From: Candidatus Peregrinibacteria bacterium
Lineage (GTDB): Bacteria; Patescibacteriota; Gracilibacteria; UBA1369; LOWO2-01-FULL-3
Direction: 5' to 3'
Assembly: GCA_018654255.1 (NCBI GenBank)
Contig: JABILX010000001.1
Span: 1 to 64,000 of the forward strand
Length of the DNA: 64,000 nt
Position numbers and translations under genes: made by a program. The notes below the pieces were generated by a model that was given only the letters and a program-made list of their open reading frames with translations, was not told the DNA's origin and ran no database searches. Below, in pieces: positions 42,693 to 51,021 of the stretch (the stretch's first letter is position 1; the number at the start of each line of letters is the position of its first letter).

Positions 42693-43256
42693 ATGAAAAC
42701 CCTCCTCATTCTCGGCCACCCACTCAAGGACAGTTTCTGTGCTGCCCTCGGCGAAAGCTATCTTAAAGGTGCAAAAGCCAAAGGTCACGAAACAAAGACT
42801 ATCTACTTGGGAGATCTCAAATTCAACCCTCTCTTAGAAAACGCATACAAAAAAGAACAACCCTTAGAACCAGACCTACAAGAAGCCCAAAAACTCATCT
42901 CCTGGGCAGATCACATAGTATTCTCATATCCAGTTTGGTGGTCACTCTTCCCAGCACTTCTAAAAGGATTTTTTGACCGAGTCTTACTTCCAGATTTCGC
43001 ATTCAAATTTATAGGCGGCGGCAAATGGAAAAAACTTCTCAAAGGCAAAACCGCAAGACTCCTCATCACAATGGACTCTCCACCACCACTACACATCCTC
43101 TACTTCCGAAACCCATCGGTAAAAGCAATGAAAGCAACCATAGGATTTTGCGGAATAAAACAAAAGAATACATACTTCGGATCAATCCGTTACTCAGACG
43201 ACAAAAAGAAAAAGAAATGGCTCAAAAAGGCAGAGCGCCTCGGGAGAAAACTATAA
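42693..43256 (+). CDS. Flavodoxin-fold NAD(P)H oxidoreductase
   Basis: This 187-residue protein has the Flavodoxin_2 (NQO-like) fold: LILGHPLKDSFCAAL for FMN/FAD phosphate binding, WADHIVFSYPVWWSLFPALLKGFFDRV, and later the TMDSPP and KATIGFCGIKQ segments. These enzymes reduce quinones or other acceptors with NAD(P)H and a flavin. It is somewhat shorter than typical NQO1-like members but complete. The Lys-rich C-terminus (DDKKKKKWLKKAERLGRK) may lie near RNA or membrane. It converges on the next gene with a 6-bp overlap. Confidence 0.88.
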   Translation: MKTLLILGHPLKDSFCAALGESYLKGAKAKGHETKTIYLGDLKFNPLLENAYKKEQPLEPDLQEAQKLISWADHIVFSYPVWWSLFPALLKGFFDRVLLPDFAFKFIGGGKWKKLLKGKTARLLITMDSPPPLHILYFRNPSVKAMKATIGFCGIKQKNTYFGSIRYSDDKKKKKWLKKAERLGRKL

Positions 43257-43676
43257 TCCCTCCCTCACCGATTTACGTAGCTCATCCTTTCTAATAGGAT
43301 CAAGGGAATCGTTCCTCAATACCGAGTCAACCTTCCCTCTGGTCACTTTCCTTTCAGTATCCTCAATCAAAGTCTGATGATCCACGCCATTCTCCCCAGC
43401 AACCTGTTCAGCAAACAAAGAAGCCGCTTCAGCTCTCTGCATAAGTCCCTGCAAAGCGCCACCAGGTCCGGCAAAGCCCCCTTCATAACGAAGTTTCTCA
43501 AACGTCTCACGATCCTTTAACGGAAGACGAATGCCCTTAGCTTCCAATTCATCAGCGAGAGCCACATATCTTCGCAGGGTAGCGGCTGTATTCTCAAGAT
43601 CAGCGATCGTAAAATTTATTTTCTCCTTCTCGTAATCATCAATATTCTGCATAGCAGCACCAGATTCATTACCCAT
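43251..43676 (-). CDS. Unknown protein, 141 aa
   Basis: I do not recognise this protein. From the ATG at 43676 it is mainly helical and charged (DDYEKEKINFTIADLENTAATLRRYVALADELEAKG), with a Gly-rich turn (EGGFAGPGGALQG) in the middle. No export signal is seen. The frame runs further upstream but the chosen start has a better position. Confidence 0.6.
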   Translation of the reverse strand: MGNESGAAMQNIDDYEKEKINFTIADLENTAATLRRYVALADELEAKGIRLPLKDRETFEKLRYEGGFAGPGGALQGLMQRAEAASLFAEQVAGENGVDHQTLIEDTERKVTRGKVDSVLRNDSLDPIRKDELRKSVREGL

Positions 43677-43786
43677 AACAATAGGATTAAAAAAATGTTT
43701 ATTACAAACCAATTATACCAGACTCACCACGAAACAACAATACGTGTTTTTGTAAAGTCCCTGGGGAACCAAATTCTCTCCAACCC

Positions 43787-44158
43787 CTACAACATCTCCT
43801 CAAAGTCCACAATCTGCCAATTATCCTCATAATCTTTTTTCTTTTTCATAGTAATCCCTACACGAGGAGGAGTCATCGGTTCAACATTCTTATTCCTTCC
43901 TTCGCCAGTTATTCGCCCAGTTTCAACCTTACGAATTAATTGGAAATCAAAACTCTTCAAATTAAATTCAACAGTTCGAAGAGTCCCAATCTCAAACTCA
44001 TCAAGCCCAAGATCTGTATACAAAGGAGTTTCATCGTCTTTAGAAATAATACCCCCAGCTTCTTTCACGCGTTCAAGAATCTCCTCAAACTGATGAGCGC
44101 GACCAGCAGCTCTGGTTTCATCTATCTCATGTAATGCATATTTTTTACCAGTTCCCAT
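43787..44158 (-). CDS. Unknown protein, 123 aa
   Basis: I do not recognise this protein. It has an N-terminal helix (RAAGRAHQFEEILERVKEAGG), a mixed middle (LGLDEFEIGTLRTVEFNLKSFDFQLIRKVETG) and a basic GRNKN/MKKKKDYED tail. The leader AATTAACCT before the ATG fits the genome pattern. Confidence 0.6.
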   Translation of the reverse strand: MGTGKKYALHEIDETRAAGRAHQFEEILERVKEAGGIISKDDETPLYTDLGLDEFEIGTLRTVEFNLKSFDFQLIRKVETGRITGEGRNKNVEPMTPPRVGITMKKKKDYEDNWQIVDFEEML

Positions 44159-44228
44159 AATAATAGGTTAATTGCTTGATCAAAGTTTAACACTTAAGAT
44201 ACATTATTACCATAAATAACCCTTTCAC

Positions 44229-45800
44229 ATGAAAAAGCTTACAACAATTTTCCTAAGCCTTCTTTTATTAATTCAAACAATCATTCCAGCATTCGCAGAT
44301 GGAATGATCTGGGAACACAACGACAAAAAGGATGAATGGAGTCTTCTTCCAGAAACAAGACAAATAGCATACATAAATCACGAAGATGGAATCCAAAAAA
44401 TGCTACTGAGTATAAACGTAGAATCTCTATCTGAAAATGAGACGGTTTGGATATTCCCAGTCCCAGCACAGCCAAACGAAACGGTGATAGACATAATAGA
44501 CGAATTCCCCAACACAAATGGTTCTAACCTCCGCGAAGAAGCCAAAGAAAAATTAGTTTACATGTTTGAAGGGATCAGATTCTCACAACTGTATTACATT
44601 CCTCTTTTTGCGCTAGTTACAGAAGTTTTTGATATTCGTTATTATAGATCTCGTGCAATGGGAGTAAGTTATGGAGTAACGGAAGGAATGCAAATTTATG
44701 GAGGATCACAAGAATTAACAGTATACGAACACATCGAAAAAGAAGGTCTAATAACAGAACTAATAACAGCACAAAACTCAAATGCATTAGAAGATTATTT
44801 TGAAAGCAAAGGGCTGACAATCCCAGAAGAATCAAATAAAATAATAGACGAATATATTGGAAAAGATTTCTCATTCGTAGTTTCTTGGAAAGAAAAAGAA
44901 GAAATCATAGAAGAGGTTCCACCATCTCCATCACCAAAGCCACCATCACCAAAACCAAATCCAGTTCCAGCCCCAACCACAAACTCTAACGTAGACCAAA
45001 TAGAGATACTCAAGGAACTGGAGCTCCTAACCACTGAACCAAATTCATCAGAAGCAGAGGCAGCATTAATAGGGGACAGTATGCGGGGAAATGTGAGAAA
45101 AGAGGAAGGATTAAGCGTCTACGTATCATTCCCAACAGAAAAAATATTTTTTCCTCTAAAACCAACAAGCCTTTATGGAAGTACAGAAATCCCAGTCTGG
45201 ATATTTGTTAAAGGATTTGCGGAACCCGACACTTTCGAATCAATAAAACCATACACAGACACAGAATATTTGGTAAAATCATCTTTTTATGAATACGATA
45301 AAGATTTACAAAATTTGCTAGGGATGAAAGAGGAACGCGTAAAAAACTACGCATTCACAAAAATCACAATCCAAAGTCCCTCAAAACTATTCACAGAAGA
45401 TCTGATAATTGAGAAAGGATCACCACTAATAATAGAATTAGCTAGAGTAATTGCAAACGACTGGGGCGTATGGATCTTCGGCATAATATTGTTCATAATA
45501 CTCTCATGTCTTTCTTCAATCCTGGCAGGTCTAATTGCATTTCATGGACAAGACTTCCCAAAAAAGCACAAGTTACTCCTTATGGGGCTTTGGAATCTGC
45601 TCACATTTATAGGATTTCTCTTTGCAAACATATACATGAAGACAAAATCTATTCCTCAAGCTTTTGAAGCGAAACTAAAAGCAGAAAACACCAAAGTAAT
45701 AATCAGAGACAGAAGGAAAATAGGATACGCAATTCTATTTACCACGATCTTCCTAGCACTTTCAGCCATAGTAGAGATTATTCTGTTCTACAGCCTATAG
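44229..45800 (+). CDS. Exported multi-domain membrane protein, possibly DUF2330-like
   Basis: This 523-residue protein starts with a signal peptide ending AFADGMIW, and the next segment (RQIAYINHEDGIQKMLLSINVESL) resembles DUF2330-type domains, though weakly. A Pro/Ser-rich linker (PPSPSPKPPSPKP) lies near residue 240, a second globular part follows, and three to four membrane helices make up the C-terminal third (about 415-523). The large part is therefore outside the cell. The leader is ATAACCC. Its stop overlaps the convergent PPC-domain gene by 6 bp. No function assigned. Confidence 0.68.
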   Translation: MKKLTTIFLSLLLLIQTIIPAFADGMIWEHNDKKDEWSLLPETRQIAYINHEDGIQKMLLSINVESLSENETVWIFPVPAQPNETVIDIIDEFPNTNGSNLREEAKEKLVYMFEGIRFSQLYYIPLFALVTEVFDIRYYRSRAMGVSYGVTEGMQIYGGSQELTVYEHIEKEGLITELITAQNSNALEDYFESKGLTIPEESNKIIDEYIGKDFSFVVSWKEKEEIIEEVPPSPSPKPPSPKPNPVPAPTTNSNVDQIEILKELELLTTEPNSSEAEAALIGDSMRGNVRKEEGLSVYVSFPTEKIFFPLKPTSLYGSTEIPVWIFVKGFAEPDTFESIKPYTDTEYLVKSSFYEYDKDLQNLLGMKEERVKNYAFTKITIQSPSKLFTEDLIIEKGSPLIIELARVIANDWGVWIFGIILFIILSCLSSILAGLIAFHGQDFPKKHKLLLMGLWNLLTFIGFLFANIYMKTKSIPQAFEAKLKAENTKVIIRDRRKIGYAILFTTIFLALSAIVEIILFYSL

Positions 45801-46229
45801 CCTCCACAAATTAACCCCTTTTTCCTCATCCCTCTCACGAACAATTTCTCCGTCAGCAATATCCACGACGATTTCTCCAGTGATAGAGATCCGCGCAGAA
45901 ACCATATGCCCACCAATAATAGAATAATCCTCCTTTCCAAGCATAATGTGCAAATGCGCAAAAGGCTCAACTTCACCAGATTTGCCCTTCAACATCGAGA
46001 TATTCCCCTTCAAATTCAATAATTCAAAATTCCCCTCAACCTTTTCAACCCTATAATCCTTCCCCTCAGGTTCGAAATATCCAAGTTCGACCACATCACA
46101 AGCCCCAATCCCACTCACGCTCCCAGCCCGAACTTGATGCTCGATACACGCTTTTTTCAAACTTTCACCAATTTCATCTCCAATCTCTAACTTCACAAAC
46201 AATTTTTCCCCCATCTTTTTTATTTTCAT
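45795..46229 (-). CDS. PPC/DUF296-domain protein
   Basis: This 144-residue protein has the PPC (PCC, DUF296) fold: IGESLKKACIEHQVRAGSVSGIGACDVVELGYF, then ISMLKGKSGEVEPFAHLHIMLG and GGHMVSARISITGEIVV. The plant homologues carry AT-hooks and bind DNA; bacterial solo forms form trimers, and their role is not well defined. The conserved HLHI and GG-HM histidines may bind metal. The first ATG in a good position is 46229; an earlier TTG adds two residues. Confidence 0.88.
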   Translation of the reverse strand: MKIKKMGEKLFVKLEIGDEIGESLKKACIEHQVRAGSVSGIGACDVVELGYFEPEGKDYRVEKVEGNFELLNLKGNISMLKGKSGEVEPFAHLHIMLGKEDYSIIGGHMVSARISITGEIVVDIADGEIVRERDEEKGVNLWRL

Positions 46230-46300
46230 ACACAAATCTTAACATACTAATACTAGACTTTTGTACCTCTTCTGATATATTAGTTTAGCTTTTTAGCAAA

Positions 46301-46323
46301 CTTCGCTACGTACGTAAGCGAAG
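46301..46323 (+). promoter_or_regulatory. Hairpin just before tRNA-Ser(GCU)
   Basis: CTTCGCT (46301-46307) pairs with AGCGAAG (46317-46323) around the palindromic ACGTACGTA. It ends six bases before the tRNA. It may act in processing or regulation. Confidence 0.5.
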
Positions 46324-46329
46324 ACCCGC

Positions 46330-46421
46330 GGAGAGGTACCCAAGTGGCTGAAGGGGCGGGATTGCTAATCCTGTAGGTCGGTCTAACCGGCGCGGGGGTT
46401 CAAATCCCCCCCTCTCCGCCA
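46330..46421 (+). tRNA. tRNA-Ser(GCU)
   Basis: Acceptor GGAGAGG/CCTCTCC, anticodon loop TTGCTAA (anticodon GCT), a long variable arm, T loop TTCAAAT, CCA at 46419-46421. Confidence 0.96.
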
Positions 46422-46424
46422 TTA

Positions 46425-46551
46425 AATAGCGAGAAATTTGGGTCCGTAGCGAAAGCGAATCGCATATTCGCTGTAGCGAAGGAAAAAAAGAGCAGGAAAA
46501 TTGCGACGGCCAGGAGTGAAATTTTCCAAGCTTTTTTAGTATTTCCCTATT
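46425..46551 (+). ncRNA. Structured element I, copy 1
   Basis: This 127-base intergenic element begins three bases after tRNA-Ser. Closing stem: AATAG and GAAAT (46425-46437) with ATTTC and CTATT (46541-46551). Hairpin: GCGAAT (46455-46460)/ATTCGC (46466-46471). Long arm: GGAAAATT (46495-46502)/AATTTTCC (46520-46527) with a 17-base loop containing GACGGCCAGGA. The second copy at 49575 has compensatory changes in both inner stems. RNA or DNA function is open. Confidence 0.72.
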
Positions 46552-46565
46552 GGCCACAACAAACC

Positions 46566-46606
46566 TTGACTCAACCCGCTGGTTACGATATAATATAATC
46601 GTAACC
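46566..46606 (+). promoter_or_regulatory. Toxin-antitoxin promoter with operator over the -10
   Basis: TTGACT (46566-46571), 17 bp, TATAAT (46589-46594). The inverted repeat GGTTACGAT (46581-46589)/ATCGTAACC (46598-46606) brackets the -10, so a bound antitoxin would block transcription. Confidence 0.82.
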
Positions 46607-46615
46607 ACTTAAGTC

Positions 46616-46831
46616 ATGACCGCATCACGCTCAACAGTCTCGTTTACAGAACATAATTGGCAAAAACTTGCCGATGCAGAGAATAAAAGCAAGACAGTAA
46701 ATATAGCTTTGAGATTTTATTTTGATTCCAAAAAATTCTTACAAAAAAAACAAGAAGAATTTGTGTTAAAAGAGCTAAAGCATTACGATGATACCGGTGA
46801 ATCATATAGTTTCGAAGAAACTTTTAAATAG
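46616..46831 (+). CDS. Probable antitoxin of a RelE/ParE-type pair
   Basis: This 71-residue protein precedes a RelE-like toxin by 8 bp. It starts MTASRSTVSFTEHNWQKL and has a long charged C-terminal helix (KKFLQKKQEEFVLKELKHYDD) that would wrap the toxin. The N-terminal strand plus helix fits ribbon-helix-helix or related DNA binding, and an operator covers the promoter. Family not certain. Confidence 0.72.
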   Translation: MTASRSTVSFTEHNWQKLADAENKSKTVNIALRFYFDSKKFLQKKQEEFVLKELKHYDDTGESYSFEETFK

Positions 46832-46839
46832 TCCTTTCA

Positions 46840-47106
46840 ATGGAGATCAGAGTTCTAAGGCAGCCGTATAAATTTATACGGAGGGCCGATAAACCCCTAA
46901 AAGAAAAAATTAAGGAAGAAGTTTTAAGGATTAAAAATAATCCGAATCTTGGCAAAAAAATGAAAGGGTCCTTGTACAAAAACATTTTCAAACACAGATT
47001 TAACTTTAAAAAAGTTAGCTACAGAATAACTTACCGCATAGAAAACAACATCTTGATCATCTGCATCTCAACGAGAGAGAATTATTACAGGGATCTGAGA
47101 ATTTAA
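46840..47106 (+). CDS. RelE/ParE-family toxin
   Basis: This 88-residue protein has the small RelE/ParE-fold pattern: helix 1-2 (IRRADKPLKEKIKEEVLRIKNNPN), KKMKGSLYKNIFKHRF and a C-terminal sheet YRITYRIENNILIICISTRENYYRDL. RelE toxins cut mRNA at the ribosome; ParE types poison gyrase. Basic residues and the arrangement favour RelE-like RNA cleavage, but this is not certain. Its stop directly abuts the convergent rlmN stop. Confidence 0.83.
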   Translation: MEIRVLRQPYKFIRRADKPLKEKIKEEVLRIKNNPNLGKKMKGSLYKNIFKHRFNFKKVSYRITYRIENNILIICISTRENYYRDLRI

Positions 47107-48138
47107 TCACTTGCCCTCCCCGGCAAGTTGTCCGCACGCTCCCTTAATCTCTCTTCCAAACCTATATCTCTGTGTCACGGTTAGTCCCTCCTCTTCCAGA
47201 ATCTCCCGAAACCGACTAATCCTTTCTCCTGAAGATGCCTGAAATCCCTGAGTAGGATTGAAAGGAATTAAATTAATCATAAAAAGTCCGCCGCCGCGGC
47301 CTGAAGCACTTCCCAGTTTCGCCTTCAAAACAGCCGCCAACTCCCGAGCCATCTCATCCGAATCATTCACATCCTTCAACAAAAGATATTCAATCATAAC
47401 CTTCTTATTAGTCTTTTCAATATACGAAGCCAAAGCATCCAAAAGCTCATCCACAGAATGAGCATCATTCACAGGCATGATCTTCCCACGAATAGAGTCA
47501 TTCGGCGCATGCAAACTCACAGCCAACTTCACCTGCAAACCTTCATCAGCAAACCTCTTGATCCCAGCCACAACTCCACAAGTCGAAATTGAAATCGAAC
47601 GAGCTCCAATTCCAATCTCTTCATTTATCAATCGCACAGCCTCCATTACCGAATCATAATTATTAAAAGGTTCACCCATCCCCATAAAAACCACATTCGT
47701 AACGGCAGAACCACCCCCCGGCCCCTCTCCGAGCAAAATCCTCTCAAAAACCAAAACCTGTTCTACCATCTCGAAAGCACTCAAATTTCTACTAAAACCA
47801 AGCCGCCCAGTCGCACAAAACGCACAATTCATCGCACATCCAACCTGACAAGAAACACAAACAGTATTTCGATCCTTGTGTTTCATCAGCACGGCTTCAA
47901 TCACAGCCCCATCCTCCATTTTCAATCCAGCCTTCACTGTGGCACCATCACCAGATTCAAAAACCTCAGCTTCAATATCCAAAGGACACTCGCGCGACAA
48001 CTCAGCCCGCAAATCCTTTGGCAAACTCTTAGCTTCTTCCCAATCAGAAACAAATTCTCGAAACACAGCATCGTAAACTTGCTTCATTCGATACGAAGGT
48101 TGCCCGGCCAAAACTTTATTTAAATTCCCCAAATTCAT
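47107..48138 (-). CDS. rlmN: 23S rRNA/tRNA adenine C2-methyltransferase RlmN
   Basis: RlmN is a radical-SAM enzyme that methylates A2503 of 23S rRNA and A37 of some tRNAs. This 343-residue protein carries the C-x3-C-x2-C motif (C101, C105, C108 in GCAMNCAFCATG), the GMGEPFNNYD stretch and the C-terminal cysteine region near GACGQLAG, where the catalytic Cys that holds the intermediate lies. The N-terminal PSYRMKQVYDAVF region is the usual accessory domain. Normal length. Confidence 0.95.
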   Translation of the reverse strand: MNLGNLNKVLAGQPSYRMKQVYDAVFREFVSDWEEAKSLPKDLRAELSRECPLDIEAEVFESGDGATVKAGLKMEDGAVIEAVLMKHKDRNTVCVSCQVGCAMNCAFCATGRLGFSRNLSAFEMVEQVLVFERILLGEGPGGGSAVTNVVFMGMGEPFNNYDSVMEAVRLINEEIGIGARSISISTCGVVAGIKRFADEGLQVKLAVSLHAPNDSIRGKIMPVNDAHSVDELLDALASYIEKTNKKVMIEYLLLKDVNDSDEMARELAAVLKAKLGSASGRGGGLFMINLIPFNPTQGFQASSGERISRFREILEEEGLTVTQRYRFGREIKGACGQLAGEGK

Positions 48139-48239
48139 GACAAATAGATTACGGGCGGATTATATTGAATCAACCTACTCTTTACAACCCCCCCTTATAA
48201 AGTGTTACAATCCCTGCAAGCGACATTTAACCTCAACCT

Positions 48240-49208
48240 ATGTTCCAAGCCATTCTTCCATACTTACTTTTCGCACTAGGATTTGTAGTCTTAATCAAAG
48301 GAGCTGACATGCTTGTAGACGGAGCTTCAGCGATAGCAAGAAAACTTCGAATTCCAAGTCTTGTAATAGGACTGACAATAGTTGCATTTGGAACATCGGC
48401 TCCGGAACTTCTAGTCAATATAGTAGCCGGCATCAACGGAAGCGCAGATTTGGCGATAGGTAACGTAATAGGTTCAAACATATCAAACATTCTTCTTATC
48501 CTCGGAGTAGCAGGACTCATATGCCCACTTAGAATAGGTCACGGAACAGTATGGAAAGAAGTCCCATTCGCACTTCTTGCAGTTGGAGTAATGTTCGTAA
48601 TGGCAAACGACATAATGATAGAAGGAGGTCCAACATCTGTTATCAGCAGAAGTGACGGAATAGTCATGCTCGGGTTCTTCGCCATATTTATGTACTACAC
48701 CTATGGAATTTCACGAGTTCAAGGAGAAGAAGACGCAGACAAAGCGCCATTAATGAAAACCTCAAAAGCACTTCTTTTCATTTTTCTAGGATGTTTGGGG
48801 CTTGGATTTGGTAGTGATTGGGTGGTCAAAGGAGCCATTCACGTTGCGACAATATTTGGACTATCAGAATCACTCATCGGTCTCACAATAGTAGCGATAG
48901 GAACTTCTCTACCAGAATTAGTGACGGCAGGAGTTGCCGCATACAAAAAACAAGCAGACATCGCAATCGGAAACGTTGTTGGTTCAAATATATTCAATAT
49001 CTTCTTTGTTCTAGGAATTTCGAGCACAGTAACTCCTATAGCATTCTCTCCAGCTCTCAACATAGACATCGCAATCTGCGCAGTAGCAACTTTATTACTC
49101 ATGTTAGCGGTCTTCATAGGTAGAAAGCACGAAATCGAACGCTGGCAATCAGCAATTTTCTTGAGTTTTTATGTAGGATATATCGTATACCTTGTAATGA
49201 GAGGATAA
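48240..49208 (+). CDS. Ca2+/Na+ exchanger (CaCA family)
   Basis: This 322-residue protein has about ten membrane helices and two inverted alpha repeats, each with G-T-S-x-P-E-L: FGTSAPELLVNIVAG and IGTSLPELVTAGVAA. The ion-site motifs GNVIGSNISNILLILG and GNVVGSNIFNIFFVLG are present. Similar to YrbG of Escherichia coli, it probably exports calcium in exchange for sodium or protons. It has a short AACC leader and appears to stand alone. Confidence 0.93.
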   Translation: MFQAILPYLLFALGFVVLIKGADMLVDGASAIARKLRIPSLVIGLTIVAFGTSAPELLVNIVAGINGSADLAIGNVIGSNISNILLILGVAGLICPLRIGHGTVWKEVPFALLAVGVMFVMANDIMIEGGPTSVISRSDGIVMLGFFAIFMYYTYGISRVQGEEDADKAPLMKTSKALLFIFLGCLGLGFGSDWVVKGAIHVATIFGLSESLIGLTIVAIGTSLPELVTAGVAAYKKQADIAIGNVVGSNIFNIFFVLGISSTVTPIAFSPALNIDIAICAVATLLLMLAVFIGRKHEIERWQSAIFLSFYVGYIVYLVMRG

Positions 49209-49253
49209 ATTCCTTAAAATTAAACACGTATAAATTAATTAACCCTTATTCCC

Positions 49254-49574
49254 ATGGCAAAAAAGAAAGGTACGGCAGAAATGGTTCTTCTCATTCTGGC
49301 GTTAGTTTTCCCGCTAGGAGGAGCAAACTTCATTTTAAATGTTGTTTTGACAATCATGTATCTCCCATCTCTATCTGCATACCTAACAACAGAGATAGAT
49401 ACAGCTCTTCGAATATTCCTACCATTTATCCTATATCTAGTTTCACTTGGATTCTCAATAGCGCTTCTTAAAGGAAAGACAAAAGAAAAAGCACTCACAC
49501 TTTTAGCATTGGTTCTAAACTCAATCCTAATAGCAAGTGGAGTATTTTTCTTGATCACGACTTACTTCTTATAA
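49254..49574 (+). CDS. Small three-helix membrane protein
   Basis: I do not recognise this 106-residue protein. It has three predicted membrane helices (about 10-34, 50-70, 80-104) with a basic loop KGKTKEKA between the last two. The AACCC leader precedes the ATG. The structured element I copy begins right at its stop codon. Confidence 0.65.
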   Translation: MAKKKGTAEMVLLILALVFPLGGANFILNVVLTIMYLPSLSAYLTTEIDTALRIFLPFILYLVSLGFSIALLKGKTKEKALTLLALVLNSILIASGVFFLITTYFL

Positions 49575-49702
49575 AATAGCGAGAAATGCGATCCGGAGCG
49601 AAAGCAAAGTAGCACCTTTGCTGTAGCGCAGGAGAAAAAGCGATAAGAAAATCATGACGGCCAGGAATAAGATTTTCTAAGCTTTTTCAGCATTTCCCTA
49701 TT
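49575..49702 (+). ncRNA. Structured element I, copy 2
   Basis: 128 bases, similar along its whole length to 46425-46551. Closing stem: AATAG/GAAAT at the 5' end and ATTTC/CTATT at the 3' end. Hairpin: GCAAAG (49604-49609)/CTTTGC (49616-49621). Long arm: AAAAAGC (49635-49641)/GCTTTTT (49681-49687) outside and AGAAAATC (49646-49653)/GATTTTCT (49671-49678) inside, with the 17-base loop holding GACGGCCAGGA. It starts immediately after the upstream stop codon. Confidence 0.72.
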
Positions 49703-49712
49703 GAAGCCGGTC

Positions 49713-50909
49713 CTACAACTCCTCCAAATACCTCTTCGCTTCTTCGAGCTGTCGATCATATTCATTCTCAGCATCATCCTCATAAACTTCGACGATGATA
49801 TCAGGAGTCAGTCCAACACTCTGAATAGCGCGTCCATCAGGAGTATGCCATTCTGCGATAGTAAGTCTAATACTCGAACCATCCTCCAAAAATTCAACCT
49901 CTTGAACCGTTCCTTTACCAAAACTCTGTACGCCCATAACAATTCCTCTCTCATGATCTTGAATAGCACCAGCGACTATTTCTGAAGCAGATGCACTGCC
50001 CTCATTGACCAAAACAACAAGAGGAACATCCAAAAGCTTAGGACCACCATTAGTCATGAGAACTTCATTATTATTTACAGCCCTTTCGTGGATAGAAACA
50101 GCAGGGAGACCTGTTTCAAGCAAATAAGAAAGCATCTCCACAGCAATATCCAAATAACCACCACCGTTATATCTCAAATCAACGATCAAACCAGCCGGCT
50201 CTTCCAGGATCAAATCAGAAAGAGCATTCCCAAATTCGTCAGAAGTAGTATCCGAAAATTGATTAACACTCAAATAAACAATACCATCGTCAAGAACCTC
50301 TTTCGTAACACTATCGATATCTATTTCCGCCCTGATAATAGTAACATCAAAAGGTTCCTCCAAACTTTCTCTTATAATAGAAAGAGTGACTGGAGTCCCA
50401 GACTCACCTCGTATATTCATAATCGCTTCAAAGAAAGACATATCCATAGCGTACTCATCCCCAATTTTATAAATAATATCTCCAGGTATTAGTCCCGCTT
50501 TTTCGGCAGGACTATTTTTCAAAGGAGTAACAATTTGTAAAACTCCGTCTTCGATAGTTAATTCAGCCCCAATCCCTTCTAACTGTCCCTCAAGACTCTG
50601 AGAAAACTGCTCAGTCTCATCAGGATCCATGAAAACAGTATAAGGATCGTCCAATGAATCAACCAATCCACGAACAGCGCCATAAATCATAGCGTCAGTG
50701 TCCAAAGCCTCTTCCTTCAAATAGTCAGTATCCAAAATTTTCCAAACAGCCCACATCAAACCCAAATCAACATTCTTTTCACTAGGACTCTCAACAATAA
50801 CAGTAGAAGTACCATCGGGTATCCACCCTTGCAAAGTAGCTTGCCAACCAATAACACCGCCACCCGCTATCAGCAACAATCCAATTATAAAGTTTCGAAG
50901 AGATTTCAT
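49713..50909 (-). CDS. ctpA: C-terminal processing protease (S41 family)
   Basis: This 398-residue membrane-anchored serine protease has one N-terminal helix, a PDZ domain (about 115-185, GIGAELTIEDGVLQIVTPLKNSPAEKAGLIPGD broken across two parts) and a catalytic domain with the Ser of VNEGSASASEI and the Lys of GVQSFGKGTVQ. RYNGGGYLDIAVEM is the substrate-groove motif. CtpA-type proteases trim exported and wall-related proteins from the C-terminus. The TTTAAG array next to it points away from it. Confidence 0.95.
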   Translation of the reverse strand: MKSLRNFIIGLLLIAGGGVIGWQATLQGWIPDGTSTVIVESPSEKNVDLGLMWAVWKILDTDYLKEEALDTDAMIYGAVRGLVDSLDDPYTVFMDPDETEQFSQSLEGQLEGIGAELTIEDGVLQIVTPLKNSPAEKAGLIPGDIIYKIGDEYAMDMSFFEAIMNIRGESGTPVTLSIIRESLEEPFDVTIIRAEIDIDSVTKEVLDDGIVYLSVNQFSDTTSDEFGNALSDLILEEPAGLIVDLRYNGGGYLDIAVEMLSYLLETGLPAVSIHERAVNNNEVLMTNGGPKLLDVPLVVLVNEGSASASEIVAGAIQDHERGIVMGVQSFGKGTVQEVEFLEDGSSIRLTIAEWHTPDGRAIQSVGLTPDIIVEVYEDDAENEYDRQLEEAKRYLEEL

Positions 50910-50933
50910 GGAGTGATTCTACCATATTTTAAA

Positions 50934-50972
50934 TTTAAGAAAAAATTTAGTTTTATTTAAGTTTTATTTAAG
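50934..50972 (+). promoter_or_regulatory. TTTAAG box array (four boxes)
   Basis: TTTAAG (50934-50939), ATTTAG (50945-50950), TTTAAG (50956-50961) and TTTAAG (50967-50972), all 11 bp apart, then GTGGC and GATGATAAGAT. It faces the gene at 51022, 49 bp away. Confidence 0.82.
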
Positions 50973-51021
50973 GTGGCGATGATAAGATTTTGTTGTCTTT
51001 GGTAAAGCTAATACAGGTCCA

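Noticed and set aside
46306-46608. Minus-strand open frame of 100 codons across tRNA-Ser(GCU)
   Set aside because: It is the antisense of the tRNA and structured element I; GGFEPPRRLDRP-type peptides are a well-known artefact of antisense tRNA-Ser.
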